Assembly (NCBI RefSeq): GCF_022539505.1 | Contig: NC_061510.1 | Location: 396,720,249-396,784,248 of the forward strand | Direction of reading: 5' to 3' | Source of the DNA: Lolium rigidum | Lineage: Eukaryota > Streptophyta > Magnoliopsida > Poales > Poaceae | DNA length: 64,000 nucleotides | Part shown: piece by piece, positions 22,636-36,297 of the stretch | Numbering within the stretch: position 1 is the first letter of the stretch | Layout of the letters: every line of letters begins with the position of its first letter | Notes under the pieces: model-generated | What the model was told of the DNA's origin: nothing | Databases searched by the model: none | The model's input: only the letters and a program-made list of their open reading frames with translations | Program-made: the position numbers and the translations under genes

Positions 22636-24944
22636 TCTTATTGTAGTTTTAGCTAAAAAAAATTATTTTGGAACGTATCTATACACAGACGAAGCACTTT
22701 GATGAGCAACAAGTACTATACAGGGGATGTGGAAGCACATGGCGTTGTACGTATGTGTAGCACCGATGTAGCACGCTCATCGGACAGTGCTGCTACGATG
22801 ATCATCAAGACCGATAGCTCGGAACGCGAGTGCCGACAGATGGACTGCCAGCTCTCCACGTACGCGCCGCGCCTGTCGTGTGGATGGTCGACGATAAGTG
22901 CTGACGAGGCAGGACCGCAGGGAAGGGTCCCATCGAACCAACGGACCGATGATTTCAGACGTGGCCTTGGCGCGCTACCACGTACCAGCCGCGTCTCGTC
23001 AACAGTTCGGCTTGACCTGCACCTCTCCCGGTCGATCGACCGACTAGTGCCGACCACAATGTGTCACTGTTCCGACCTCGTCGCGTCGCACGCAGCAGGC
23101 GTGCACTCAACCGCGTGCGTGCATAGTATGCGTTGGATTCAGTGCGTTGCTTGCTCGTTGCTTCGTCTAGTACGTACGTTCTGGAAACCTTCTCTTGGAT
23201 TTAATTGCAACCTGAGACGGCGGCCAAGGAAGTCTGTCCGTTTGGTTTATTACTCTCTGTGTTTTCTAGCTACGCGCAACGGAGAAGCTTTGCGATTAAG
23301 AATGCGCCAGGGTGGCTGCAGCAGAACAGACACGCTAAAGAGCGGATTTTTTTTTTGTGCGACCGTTAAGTGTGAAGCAGTGAATTACCTTTTGAAAATT
23401 GTCTTAGGAGACAACAAATTAAAGTGCCAGACATGGGGTTGCTTTTTTATCATTTATTTCCAAGAACAGGATATAAGGCACGGAGTATTTCGTGTTGGAA
23501 ATTTACGCACGGTTGGAATAAAGAACTGACTACATTCTGGCTTTCCTGAGTTTTTTGAATTGTTAGAATTAAAAAAAAATCAAAGTTTTCAAACACGAGC
23601 TCCACGGAGAGCTCGGGTACCAAATTGACGCACTCGTCACTTAACCTTCTCTGATGCGGCTTTCGCCGTCGCCCAAATATACCGATCGGACATTGATCCG
23701 TATTTTACAGTGCACGCGTTTGTCACCCCGTACGTACGTACCACTACCAGGATCAACTATCCACGGGCGTGCACGACTTTTTTGTTTTTGGATCTTTCGC
23801 AATGCGCCATGCCATGGTGAGTAACTGAGTATACGCGTCGAGGTCGAGGTCAAACAACGTTTTCTCCCCAGCCGGCCGTGGAGGTCAAATCTTGACTATA
23901 CGCGTATCGTGTGTCTAGTCTTTGGCCGCGCGCATACGTCGCCAGTCCACGTACCTATACGGCGGACGGTGCATCACACGGGTTCCACGGAAGCCTCCAC
24001 AGCGTCATGTAAGTAGTGCGTCAAGATCGATCGAATTCATGGTCCCGTCAAGCAAGTAGCGTCCAGGAAATTATGTCAAGACAGCTAAATTAGCAGCGTC
24101 CAGCCTGTATAACTAACTCCAACTGTACCCAATTATCTTTTTCAGGAATTTGCAGCACAAATTTTGAGCAGGGTGAAGTGCTCCCGTCACTATGGATAGC
24201 TAGCTACTGTTAATTTTCTTTCGTTACCATCATATGCTGGGCAAGGAAAACAACTAGTAGCACGCAACAATGTCTAGTCATGGACAGAACATCAGGTTTA
24301 GATGATAACGACGCCAGAAATACAGGTAACATTCAGATAAGAACAGGTATTGGGATATGCGTCTGCATAATCGCTTCGTCTTCCCACACCAATAATTGTT
24401 GTCTTCTACATAGCCTTTGGCTTGCTAACCCTAACTTGCACGCACAAGAAAAGCTGTCACTCAGGAAACCGCACGAACGATACCTCGTACGTAAGAAAAA
24501 CAGAAAGAAAAGAAAGCCTAGGGCAAGGCCAGGCAAACAACCTTTTACAGGGCCATCAAGTCCAAACCCACAAGAAACATGCAGCAGCTGATGGCAACAC
24601 TTCAACGCAAAAAGCATGTCCAGGAAAAACCGTGTCACAGTTATAGCACGCTTCGCCACTAAACGCAAAACTCCACTCGGCAAAAATATAGGTACCGGAT
24701 CATCAATTCATGTCCAAAGTGCACAGCCGCTTTTAGTGCCATAGCTGTATATGTTTAATAGGGTCATGGTAGTGGGAAGCCAACTCACAGTATTAGAAAT
24801 AGAGAACTTTGGTAAGTGAAAAGCTTGATAAAGGTTTGTCGCTATTGTACAAAGAGAAGAGGGAGGGGGAATCAAAACATCTCACTACAAGCAAAATCAT
24901 ACGCTTCGGAGAAGCTGGTCCCTGTCATGGCGATCAAATCCGGC
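22636..24944. other. Low-copy-looking intergenic DNA downstream of the RBM28-like gene
   Basis: No convincing gene is present. The part next to 24944 (about 24280-24944) is the likely 3' UTR and terminator region of the minus-strand RBM28-like gene, but no unambiguous polyadenylation signal can be chosen. A 276-codon ORF at 22699-23529 has no recognisable domain and is treated as chance. Confidence 0.4.
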
Positions 24945-27900
24945 TTAACTCTCCTTGGCTTTGTTCACACCGTGTTGCAAGAACTTGGAGCGGTACTGCT
25001 CCGCCAGAGATTTATCCACACCTCCCTGGACGCCTGGCTCTTTCTTCGCCCTCTTTGCAGCCTTCCCTCTCTTCTGCTCCACCTGGCCATCGTTTGTGTT
25101 TCTTCTTTTTCTCCGCGCATCTGCCTGCTCATGCGCTGCGGAAGGTTTCTTCTGCATCAGAAGAAAAAGAGATAGCATTGAGTTACTTCCCTGCATCACA
25201 ATGGGGCATTTGTGTTGTGCTGACAATAGGACTTACAGTCGCCACAGCATTCGGGGCTGCATCTGCTTGATTTCCCTCTGACACAACGGCGCTCTTCTTT
25301 GAGTGCCTTGCTCGTTTTGCGGGCCTTTGAGGCTGCCTTTTGTCTCCCTGTGTACTCCCCGCAGATTCCGGATCTGCAGAATACTTGACATCTGGCGGCG
25401 AACTGCCAGACTCGGGTGATTTAGATGGTACATCATGCGATTCCTGCTTCCTCCCTTTTCCAAAAGGCCTTTTCTTATTTGGAGGAGGGCCATCAGTTGC
25501 GGACTGATCTCCCAGAGTCCTCCGCCGATCTTGTGCAGCCTCTTTCGCCCTCTCATTGCGTTCGTTTCGGATCCTCTGGAGCCTCATTTTCTCAACATCC
25601 TCAAGGGCAAACTCCACAATGGGACGACGTTCTGTACCAAAAGTTCCTGCAAAGATGTAAAGAATGAGAAATGATAACATGGACCAAGCCATAGGTGTTC
25701 AGTGCCAACAGGATAGCAGAAAAGCAGAAGCCAACAGGCAGCATGCTGGTTAGAAATTAATATCTACAAACAGTTTGTCTTTGATGTTCTTTTCTCATTA
25801 CTAAAGCAATTATTGTCTTATATAAAAACATGAAACAGACAGCACAAAACAATAATCACACCACTATGTACGAAGAACTACAACAAACAGCAGTAAGAAA
25901 ATGCAGCAAGAGCAACATCTCATGATTGCTAAAGGATAAAGATATGCAGCACTGACATACAGCACCAGTAGAATAAGATAACGATACAAGGATGCACATT
26001 ACTTCATAAGTATTTACATGCAAGATGCAACCCGGTCCATGTGTGGTACACCGGAAATTACAGTGGGTGCAACTTAAGGATGAAGTAATACATACGTATA
26101 ATCAACTGACTGCAAAATGCTTTTCCAGATAAATATGATACATCACAGAGTCTACACTACTTAAAAAGAATGAACTTTGTTCCCTATTCTCCCAAACAGC
26201 AATACGTCAAAGGCTTCGTCGTCCACTTTTGTTTCGTCACACATCGCTCCTCCCACCGGTTTTTATTCGTTCACCCACGTCCCACCTAGGTACAGGTTAG
26301 GGTCAACCTCTGGCTCTCGATCCCTTCGATCTGTTCCCGAGCGCCGCCCTCCCTCCTCACCCGATCTGCCCTCGCTGCCATCACCCCAAGATCACCACGC
26401 CTCCGCCTGGTCTGCCCGCCGCCCCAGCGACCACCCTCCCGTTGACCCCCCAAGCGGGCAAACCCTCTTCCTCGACGAACTCCGAGCCTATGGTCCCCCG
26501 AGTTCTCTGCTGCACCGGTCGTAGGCGAGCATGACGACCAGATCGAAGCATCAATGCGGCCTCCAGACCTTTGCCCCGGCAAAGTCCAAGCTCCTCCGCC
26601 TGCCGGCGAACTGTCCTGCCACCATCCCCAAGACCACCCGCCAGCAAGCCTCTCCTGCCCCGACCAGTAGTTTGCATCTCATCTCTGTATATTTTTATTT
26701 TTCAGGGTATGAAGAACTACACTATATGTTAAATGGGATCCTTCCGACTCTTGGCCGGCCACACCAGGGATGAGAGAGGAAATCAGTGGAAGGGGAGGAG
26801 AGTGCTGGCAGCAGCAGTGCAGGGGAGGCCGGCTATGAAGGGGATGAGTGGGTCAGGGATGCAAGGTGTTGAGTAAGTATTCTTTTCTTATGGCTTAAAA
26901 TTTGTAAATGTCAGAGCCAAATCAAGTTGTTGTATGGGTAAACAAGATTGTTATTGTATGGTTGCTCTTGAGAAATATCAATGCATCCCTGCTAGGTGGT
27001 TCGCTGTTAATTGCAGGGGTACGATGCACACAAGGTATTGGTGTTAATGACAACATGTTGGAAGAACACAAACAACAGGTGAAGCTGAAGAAGGCTCCTG
27101 GACTCAGGTCCTCGACATTGTAGGTATTGACATTTACAAATTTTCCAGGTAGATACATTCTTCATGTGTCCCGCTGCCCCTTGGCTGTTTAATATTCTAG
27201 GAGTCCATGCTTAGTTAGTTTTCCATGACATTTTCATATAAGAAGTTATGATTAATTAGTTGTGTCAGCATGTCAGTGCTCTATTCTCTTCTTATAGCGG
27301 AGAGTACAGTTAGCCTCCATTACTAAGCAATGCATTCCTTCTTGCAACTTTGAAGGTTCTTTTTAGTGCACCACATGAGTTGGTTGGGACTTTCTACTGT
27401 TAACCGATGCGTTCTGAAATTTGATTATGACTTGTAGACTAGGTTCTCAACGAAATGGCCATGGCCCCATGATCAGTTTTAGGAAGTAATTAAGTTGGAG
27501 GGAAAGAAATATGTACATGAAAAGCACGGCCCTTGTTTTCTACTTAATCACTGGTTATGTAGAGCCTCGTGTTGGTATTTGCGGACCTCTCTCCTGACGC
27601 AATGCAGTTTTAGATGGTTAGCGTCGCCTATGTGCTGTAGGCAATGAGCTGCAAAATTAAGGTACGTTGCTGAACTAATTTGCTCACAAAGGAGCGATGT
27701 GTCTTTTGTTTTACAAGTTAGATACCTCTGGATGGTTTACCTGTAGTGATCACATTCTATATCACATACATATATGTAATAATCACTAATGCTAGATTTG
27801 TATTGAGTTAATTCTATCTTTCCAAGCAAAAAGCTAGAAAGAAATACGCTAGGTTCTGACTTACAATTTGAGCGTTTCAATGTTAGTAGTTCCTAACTCC

Positions 27901-30900
27901 TTTTATGTTAGGTAAAGATCATGCCGCTTGGGCTTCTATTTGCGAAGGTAGCATGGTGGACCCCACCGAGAAGACGACAAGGCATAGAAGTTGCATATGA
28001 TGGCGACTAGTAGAAAGAAAATGCAGCGCAACGGCACAAGCATGACTCCAGACAATCTAACTGAAAGTACTGAGTGTATAAAGGGGTACCAGGATTGTTG
28101 TTTAGAACCCTTAGAGCTACAAGGGCATGCTCATGTTCTTGAAAGTCAACAAAGGCTACACCACGGGAATGCTTCTGTGCAGCCCCCTTTCCTTTCTTTT
28201 CGTTGTTCAGTATATTTACCTGCTCAAGACAAATGCATATGCATAAGCTTCAAAAAGATACCTAAAAATTAATGAGAAACTTGGATAGTAAACCCCCAAT
28301 CTAACCTTCCGGATGACAGGATTTTGCTTGGTAGCACGAGAAATTACAGCTTCTCGGCAAAGCTTCTTGACATCATTAATGGTCATAGTCTTTGGCAAAT
28401 TGTAAATGATAAGCCTTGTTCTGGAGACGTGAAATTTTGGAGATACAAGCATTTCCGCTTTCCTTTTAGCTAACCTGCAAGATGAGATCACAACCATTTC
28501 TTACGCATTGTTCACAAACTTCTTAAATATGATTCAGAATGTAATAAGATGTGACACTATACAAGCAGATTTGAGATGATAGCCCTAAAAATATAAAGTA
28601 AAATAAACTGACAGAAGACTAGAAGGTCAGCCGAACACATAAAAGCAAAAGAAAACACATCCAAAAATAGTAGATGAAACAACATTGATAAAATGAACAA
28701 ATCCAAATTACGCCAGAGGCTATTGTTGCATTCGCATCATCAAGAGGGTCTGATTGAATACACAGCTGACATAGTGCCAGGAGCTATGGTTGGGAAGATT
28801 CATAAAAACAGAAGGCAGTTAACAACAAAAAACGAGGTTCTGCTTGCAAGATATGTGTTGCCTTGCAAGCATGAAGTATGACAAGGAAAGAGAGAAAGAC
28901 CAACTCTTACCAATTACGTTTATTCATGTCAACATCTGATACACCTTCCGCAGCTGGCGTTCCAGGGAGTATTTCACCTTCCTGCTTTCACACTAAGGTT
29001 TCAGGAACAGAAAATAATGGGAGATATACATAATGAAGTGAAGGTATAAGAGGTAACGGGTACACTTGCCTTGGACAAGTACAGATTACGCCGATCCTCG
29101 ATCTCATTCTTTCCCTTCTCCAGCTCCTTTTTGTGAGCAGACTCCTTGTCTAGCGCTTTCTTAACATTAAGTGCCCTACTTTTTATAAAAATTCCTAACC
29201 CAGGAGCAGCATTAGCAGCAGAAACTGCTGCATCAGCCGCCTCTGCTGTAGAAAACTTAAGAAACCCAGTTCCTATAGGTCTCCTGCACAGACAGAACAA
29301 AAACTGTTGAACTCAAAGAATGCATCAAGTAAACATTCTGTTGTCAGTACAACTGGTGGAGAAATGGACAACATAAAGTATTTCTGGCGAGATGGTTCAA
29401 CATACTTTGTGAGTTTATGCAGAACAGGGACAAAAGATTGGACCTTCCCAAATACTGAGAACCGCTGTGTTACCTCCTCATTATTAATACCAAAAGGAAG
29501 GTTGCTTATGAATATTGTCCTATCCAGGCCAGAATCTTCTTTCTTGGGTTTCGAAGCAGGAACAGTGTCTTCTGCCTCTGATACATGTTCAGATTCTACC
29601 AACATGACAGTTTGAGGTTTCGAAGAAGGAATAGTACTTTCTGCCTCTGTTACATGCTTAGATTCTGCCAACTTGACAGCTGCAAGTGAGTGGGGTCTCA
29701 TCTTTTCTGATGTGTCACTTTCTGCTTCAGAATCTGTATCAATATCAGAAACCTCGACAGCAGATGGTTCAGCCTTCTCCGTTGACTTGATTAAATTTTC
29801 AAGCACTTTTCTAGAAATGTCTGCCTCCCTTTTGAAATCATCCTCACGAAGAGGATTGGAAGTCTCCTGATCATCACCATCATCACTGTCATCTCCCCCA
29901 ACAAGATCATCATCAGAGGTTTCCTCATCGCTGCCCTTGTCAGATACATCTGCCAACTCTGAAAGTACAGACACCATATGAGAAGGGCAGCTCTCAAGTC
30001 GTAACTCGTATAACTCTAGTTTTATGAAAAAGAAAGTGTTGAATGAATGAAGCTAGGAACAATGTCAACTGATATATAAGAGTTTAAATTTACCATCATC
30101 CTTAACATCAGACTTTGCAGCAACAGCATATACATTCTTTGGAACAGCCCAATCAACAGCTACAGTTCTCTTTGCAATAACTTTCCCATTCACATTTTTT
30201 ATAGCCTGGTTCAGAGAAAAATCGTGGCAAATTGACTTAATGAATATATTTACTATTACTCAATAAAGTACTGACCAAGTGACCATACATTTTCTGCATC
30301 CAGTTTACGTGTGAAAGAAACAAAAGCAAAGCCTTTTGATTTCCTGTAAGAATAAACGCGACAAGAGTTATCATATGTAATGAGGTGTTTAACCCACTAA
30401 GGGGATAAAGGAATGAAAAACATACCCATCATCAGACTTTTGTGGAATGGAGACATCCCAGACAAATCCTTCAGAACTGAACACGTCCATGATCTCCTTT
30501 ATAGTAATCTATAAGGATGAAACAAGCACATTAGCTTTGTTTTTATTTGCTCAAAAATGACAAGTTTAGAACAGGAAAAATTAGCATTTAACCAAGCACC
30601 TTGAATGGCAGATTCCTGACTATCACTCTCCATTTCCTGATCTTCGAACCCTGAATAGCAACAAACATTTCAGCTTGGTTACTTCATGATAAAAAATCAA
30701 CTTCAGTTCAACCATTTAGTACAACTAGTAACGGTTGCACATGCAACGCACGTTTCCACCATATAAAAATATTTTAGGAAAAAAAAGAACCAGTTTGATA
30801 GGTAAGCATTGAGGTATAAACACTCTTAAGATTTATTGTATTATTTTTAAACTCCACTTCTGATGGAAGGAAATATGTGTGGCCGAAAAATATTTAAGAT

Positions 30901-33900
30901 CTAGCATGTCCATCCATTACAATATGATTATAGGAGCGAATCAGAATATTACTACTGAAAGCTACCAGTTTCTCTCTTTGATCCTTGCTCAGTGGCAAGG
31001 CTAGCGAGTGCGCAGCCAGCCCACTCGGGTTCGAATCCCCATCTCGCGGTAATTTCGCAGGGAGGGGCGGACTTTAAACCGGGTTATCATCCTAGCGTCC
31101 ATCCGTGGGGAGAGTCCCATCCTACCTAACAACATATAACCAAGGGAGGGATCATTCCCCCGTTGGTCAACGTTTTTTTTTTTTAGTTTCTCTCTTGATC
31201 CTTTGGTTATGTTAAGTTTTCAATTTGAATGCTTGCGCTGTCACTTGATTACAATAGACTCTCAAATCGTCAAGTAAACCACACTTCTTTGGTTAGTAAC
31301 CTGAAGAACAAACAAACGGCCTTTAGTCCGTGCTAACCCATCCTTCTAACACATAATAGTGGTGCTCACTACTGGAGGACGTTCCAGAAAGCACATCACC
31401 TAGAGATAGAGGTAAATACTGATAGTATAGATTCACTGTCATTTGGCAATAGGGATCCAACAACCGCATATTCAAGCATGAATAGCACTATTCAAGAGAG
31501 ATGCAAACCCTTTTGATCAATACCTAGTATTACCAGAAAAATATGTATTATTATCTCAGGTTTCAATGCTACAAAACAATTAAATCGGAGCACCCTCCCT
31601 CTACTAATAACATATATTCCCAATATAAAACTACAAATTAATCACCAGCACCTAAAAAAAGGAGCTACAAACCTGTCTCCGTACATGGATTCATGTACAG
31701 CACCCCTCTGCTGCACACGATTAGAAAGGAGAAATGACCTACTAATTCCAATTTGAGATGAAAAAAATGAGCAAGAATCACTATAACCGGATCCTAATTG
31801 ATCCAATTAAAATATAGATGTGTAATCAAAACACTGCAGATCATGACAGCGCCGATCAACATTCTAGCCAGCATCACAAGCAAACCTTTGTACTTCACGT
31901 TTACCTGAACATGGCCATATTTTGTGAATAAACAGACTACATTTCCTGCATCCTGCAATTTGCAGAAGCAGAAGAGCGCATACCTGAATCTGATTGATTT
32001 GAACAACCAATCACTACTGCAACCAATAATCGAAATCCAAGGAGTTAAGTGGTGACTCAAACTGGTAAAAGTGAAGAGCAAAATTGTAGTGTTCGATCAG
32101 ATAAGACTGAGAAGGATTCTACCAGACCAGCACGTATGAATCAACAGCCACCACGATTGTTGAATGAATGGAAGCAACCATTTGCAACAGCATAAATTGG
32201 GTCGCAACCACAACCAGCAGCTCGCCAGTTACACAGCCATCACCTCTCGCCCAACAAAAGCATAGCGGGTAGAGCAAATCAGACACAATCGAGAAAGCGG
32301 CCGAAGCGCGGCCTCGAAGCGAGAATGTGTCGTCTGGCTGCGGAGCTCAGATGCGGCGGCGAATGAAGCTGACTGGAGCAATATCGGGTGGTTGCGCCAT
32401 CGCTTACGACCAAGAAGAGAGCCCCTCTGCGGAATTGACAACAAGCACCAATTGGCACCTCGCCCTCCTCGACTGATGCGTGGATGGACGACGGATGCGG
32501 TGGCGGGTCGGTGTACATGCTTCCTAGAACAGCGTGCGCGTCCTAAGCAATCAGGCAAGGCAGCGGCACCTCCTCCGTCTTGAGGCGGGTAACAAAAGCG
32601 GCAGTGGTGGCACTTCGCATGGACGTGCTCCAGCACGAACTGCGGCGTCTAGCCGTCTACGCGCGCCGAGATGTGTAGAGGTTGCGGCGTTGCTGTGTTG
32701 TCTAGAGGATGACGGCGAGCGGCGGCGGGCGGCGGGAGGCTCACAAGCCGCGAGATGAGGGCAACATGGGTGCGGATGGTGGGTTTCTTCCCTGATTTGG
32801 GTGGGTATAGGCGGATTTTGCCCGTGATTTAGGCATGATTAGCAGGGAAAGAAGAGGGCTCGGCCTAGCAGGCTGCAATGTCATTGAAGAGACAGACACC
32901 GTCAGATGCAAAGGAATAAAAGGTCAGGATCAAAAGTTTCTGCCATGTTCGCGTTTTTATAAGTAGTTGTAGACTAGCTAGAAGCTCCCAAAAACAACCC
33001 AGCAATCAGAAACTCTTTTCCTGCTGGTAATGAGGTAAGTAGGGGACAACTTCTGTTAATATGCGAAAGTACAAAGGCGCTCTGTCATTTGAAGGAACAA
33101 TGTGAGATAACTCAAGACACTGGCAGTGACAGCAAAAGCTTCCTGATCCTGACCGACTAAAACTCTATAACCTCTAACAGTTTACTGAGCAACAAAAAAA
33201 GTTGCCTGGTACATGACTAATATACCTACAAGAAACTCTCAAACTGCAACTAAGTCATCTGAAAGTACAGCCAAGACCACAAAGGTATGATGAGGTAAGA
33301 CACCCCAGGAGGCATAGCAGAACAAAGCTACTGGAATTTGAGACAAGAATTTAAGGTTCATAACCATTTTAATTACCGCACATCCAACCATTTTAATTAC
33401 CATACGAAGGTGTAGCATGACATCTTAAGAATCAGGAGTAAGTACAAATACATGGCATTGACATGCAACTAGATACTGAAGTGTGCATTAACCTAAGCAG
33501 GTAGGAGTAAAGAAGGATTCCAATTTAGTTATGCAGAAAAGGAACAGGACAATCAAACCAAGTACAATGAAGTAATAGCAGAATATCAAGACAAATGCAA
33601 CGCAAGAGACAGCTTACCTCCCCGCCAAGTTGACGAGCCCAAACAGTTGCTCCTTTGACCTCCTTACGATGCAAGAGAACAACAGAATCCCAAGCTGATT
33701 TGACACTTGCAAAGAGTACTGCTGCTGCATCCGATGTGCATCCATCTCGTGCAAGCCCTGGAGGGGATGACAGCCATATTCTACTGTTAATCTGTATGTT
33801 ACATGCTAGTTCTATTAAATGAATTAAGGGCCAATGAAGCAAATGGTAAATAAATGAAGATTCCAACACGTTTTGCAGAATGCAAGACTTCTTCCATTTT

Positions 33901-36297
33901 CTTATTAAAATGCTAAAACCTTTATTGTAGTACTCTTATTTTTCAGTCATATCTTAAGCTGACAAAGAGAAAGCCTCCAACTAGAGTAAACAAGAAAGAA
34001 ATTAGGATTAGTATCATTAGTTGCTATCTGTGCAGAATTTTCTCGATCCTTAAGAGAAAACAACTCTGTATTAGGTCACTTCTAGTAGTTTGAGATTGAG
34101 TAAGATGGTCACTTGTAGTAGTTTGAGATTAGGTAAGACGTAAACCGAAATATCCCTAGTCTCCTTCCTCCCTGGCCCTGTGCGGCTGCTGCCAAGGCGC
34201 TGTTGCACCACTTGGGTCCAGCGGTACCTAACCCCAACTAGGTGGCTAGGCCTAAGGGGCCATATCCTATCTCGCTACACGACAATCACGAGAAATTCAA
34301 ATTATTGTTGTACCATTCACTGAAAGAACTCAAACATAACAATCATGTGTAAACAACATAGTATACAATCAAGACTTAGTACAAATTGACTGTTTGGGTG
34401 TGTGGAAGAGAGACAGGGAACATGAAAAGGCATACCATGGAGCTCCATTTCCTCTTTTGGAAGTGGATAATTTACAGATACTACCGTGCCAATCTCTCCA
34501 GCAAGACGGAAAACTTCACTAGCCGTAGAGAAGTCTTGAAGACCACCAAATATGACAGTTTTTGCGATCCTACATTATAAGGAGATAAAATTACTAGCAG
34601 CATTGAATTAAACAGGAACAGGGTAAAAAATAGTACAACATTATACCCTCGACCAACAAACTAAGAACAAGTGCATGAAAAGGCAAGATCTAAAACAAGA
34701 TGGGAATGTGTAAAGATGACATGATATATTTTAGGTAATGCAATATTGTCCAGTAAATACAGAAATATTCCAGTCCATACCTTTGCTTTTCAGAACTTTT
34801 CACTTTATCAGTAGGCTTAATGCTAACTTCCTTTGCTACTTTGGTATCTTCCTTTGCTACTTTGGTATCCTTGGCCAATAACTGTGGTGGTCCTACTTAA
34901 ACACAATATCTTGCATCAGAAAAATTAACTACTAGGAAAGCTGAACAGTGGAAATAGTGCAAAATGTAAAAACAACTTCCAAATAAAAACCTGTGTCTGT
35001 TTTATGAGATGTTTCCTTATGTTCTGCAGGGGTAGAATTATCATCTTCTTCTTCATCTTTCGCATTCGAGTCCTCAGCTTGCACTGCTCGTAAACAAAAA
35101 CAGCCAGACCATCAGAACCTCCATCTATTGAACTTCACAAGCAAGAAAATTATTGACAATTACCCGTCTCTCTCTTATGCAAACGTTCCTTCAATGGAGC
35201 ACGCTGAATTGCGAGCTTAACTCTGATTTTCCTACCAGCGACAGCAAATCCGCTCTTTTCCTTGATAGCTCGCTCAGCATCTTGAACAGTGGCACTGGTA
35301 GCAACCCCACACAGAATTCAAGTCAAATATGCTAACAGGGTAAAAGGTCGGTTTTATGCACAGGTAATTATCAGCAGAAACACTCTTCTTTGAACAATCT
35401 AGACACTTGTACCAGCAGATGTATCAACCAAGCTTAAGTGGTTTGGTTCATAAATTCATACATTGGTCTGGCAGATGATTTTATTTTATTACAAGAAAAC
35501 TAAGTAACTAACCAATTGTCCAATTTAAATTACAATGGAAACAAGTACAGTCAATTGGATGATATTGGTCATGAACTTAGTGAATATGTAAAATCCTTCT
35601 AATACACTAATGCTAACGCTATGCGGGGGCTGATAAGTGATGACAAGAACTAGGCTAGCCACAATATGCAAGTTCCTACTAAGCTTTCAGCCATTAGAGA
35701 CTCAGAGAACTTATGCTTTAGGCGCTTCACATCAAAACCACGTTCCCGCAACATTGCATTTAGAATTGAGTACTGGAAAAATTCGCAAAGGCAAGGACTG
35801 AAACTCACAATTGCACGAACCCAAATCCTCTGCTCGTCTCGGATCCTGCAACAACAGAGAACCACATAAACGGAACCCCTTAGTCTTGAGAGACATGAAA
35901 TTTCTCCCAGCCAAGCACTAAACAGCCATTCAAGTTCGACAGCCGGCTTACCTTTGGACGCGACCATGAAGCAGCGCCTCACCGGCCCCACCTCGCTAAA
36001 CACCGTCTCGAGCTGCACAGCAACAGCACAAATCACACACAGAACCTCAAACACCGAACGAAACGTAGGTAAGAATCATCCTAGCTTAGCGGAGGTGGAG
36101 AGGCACGAGGTCGCCCTTACATCGGCGGACTTGTAGGTGTAGGGCAGGTTGGAGACGAAGACGGTGGAGGGGCTGTGCCCTCCGGCAGCACCGCCACCGC
36201 CGGCAGGGGCAGCATCGCCTTCCGCGGCGGCTTCTCCTCCGCCGGCACCGGCCCCGGCGCCGGGGCGGACGCGGACGCGCTGCTTCCCCTTGCCCAT
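24945..36297 (-). CDS. RBM28: RBM28/Nop4-like nucleolar RNA-binding protein with five RRMs (19 exons)
   Basis: Minus-strand exons: 36297-36121, 36012-35952, 35845-35809, 35294-35164, 35083-34991, 34892-34781, 34569-34436, 33757-33618, 30650-30600, 30508-30426, 30343-30289, 30205-30094, 29958-29406, 29283-29070, 28981-28911, 28474-28306, 28219-28090, 25646-25237, 25151-24945. They sum to 2940 nt, in frame throughout: 979 aa plus TAA. RRM1 is about residues 44-120 ([19 protein letters not shown]), RRM2 206-294 ([10 protein letters not shown]), RRM3 300-385 ([16 protein letters not shown]), an acidic Ser/Asp/Glu tract 396-525, RRM4 535-625 ([10 protein letters not shown]), RRM5 690-800 ([18 protein letters not shown]), and then a Lys/Arg-rich tail fitting nucleolar targeting. 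The family (yeast Nop4, human RBM28) works in 60S ribosomal subunit assembly. Length fits the roughly 1000-aa plant members. Intron 14 uses a GC donor. Exon 6 has a 21-nt direct repeat (DTKVAKE twice). The gene looks intact. Confidence 0.92.
25647..28089 (-). other. Intron 17 of the RBM28-like gene with a GC-rich island
   Basis: This 2443-bp intron holds a GC-rich, pyrimidine-rich segment at about 26190-26690 inside AT-rich DNA. It starts CTCCCACCGG and runs into CTCTGTATATTTTTATTTTTCAG|GGTATG, which looks like an exon followed by an intron 3' splice site on the plus strand. This suggests an inserted gene fragment or transposon, but no terminal repeats or target duplication could be matched. 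Confidence 0.35.
30987..31184 (+). mobile_element. tRNA-derived SINE in intron 8 of the RBM28-like gene
   Basis: The 198-bp body has a polymerase III A-box-like GCTCAGTGGCAAGGCT at its start, a perfect B-box GGTTCGAATCC at 31028-31038, and a T-run end (about 31173-31184). It is flanked by AGTTTCTCTCTTTGATCCTT (30967-30986) and the same sequence with one T missing (31185-31203), a clear target duplication of 19-20 bp. Poly-T ends are known from grass SINEs. It lies antisense to the host gene. Confidence 0.85.
31670..32780 (-). other. Gene-like GC-rich island within intron 8 of the RBM28-like gene
   Basis: On the minus strand a GC-rich start (about 32770-32230) is followed by AT-rich DNA with a possible small exon at 31962-31914 (TTGCAG|GATGCAGG ... 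GTTCAG|GTAAAC) that encodes [16 protein letters not shown], faintly like part of an RRM. This resembles the first exons of a gene and could be an inserted gene fragment or an alternative promoter. Frames across the island are not consistent enough to call a protein. Confidence 0.3.

Noticed and set aside
22699..23529. A 276-codon plus-strand ORF
   Set aside because: No recognisable domain, mixed amino-acid composition, no splice or promoter context, and overlapping ORFs on the other strand; probably chance.
31028..31038. Possible tRNA gene (perfect B-box)
   Set aside because: No cloverleaf; target duplications and the poly-T end identify a SINE.
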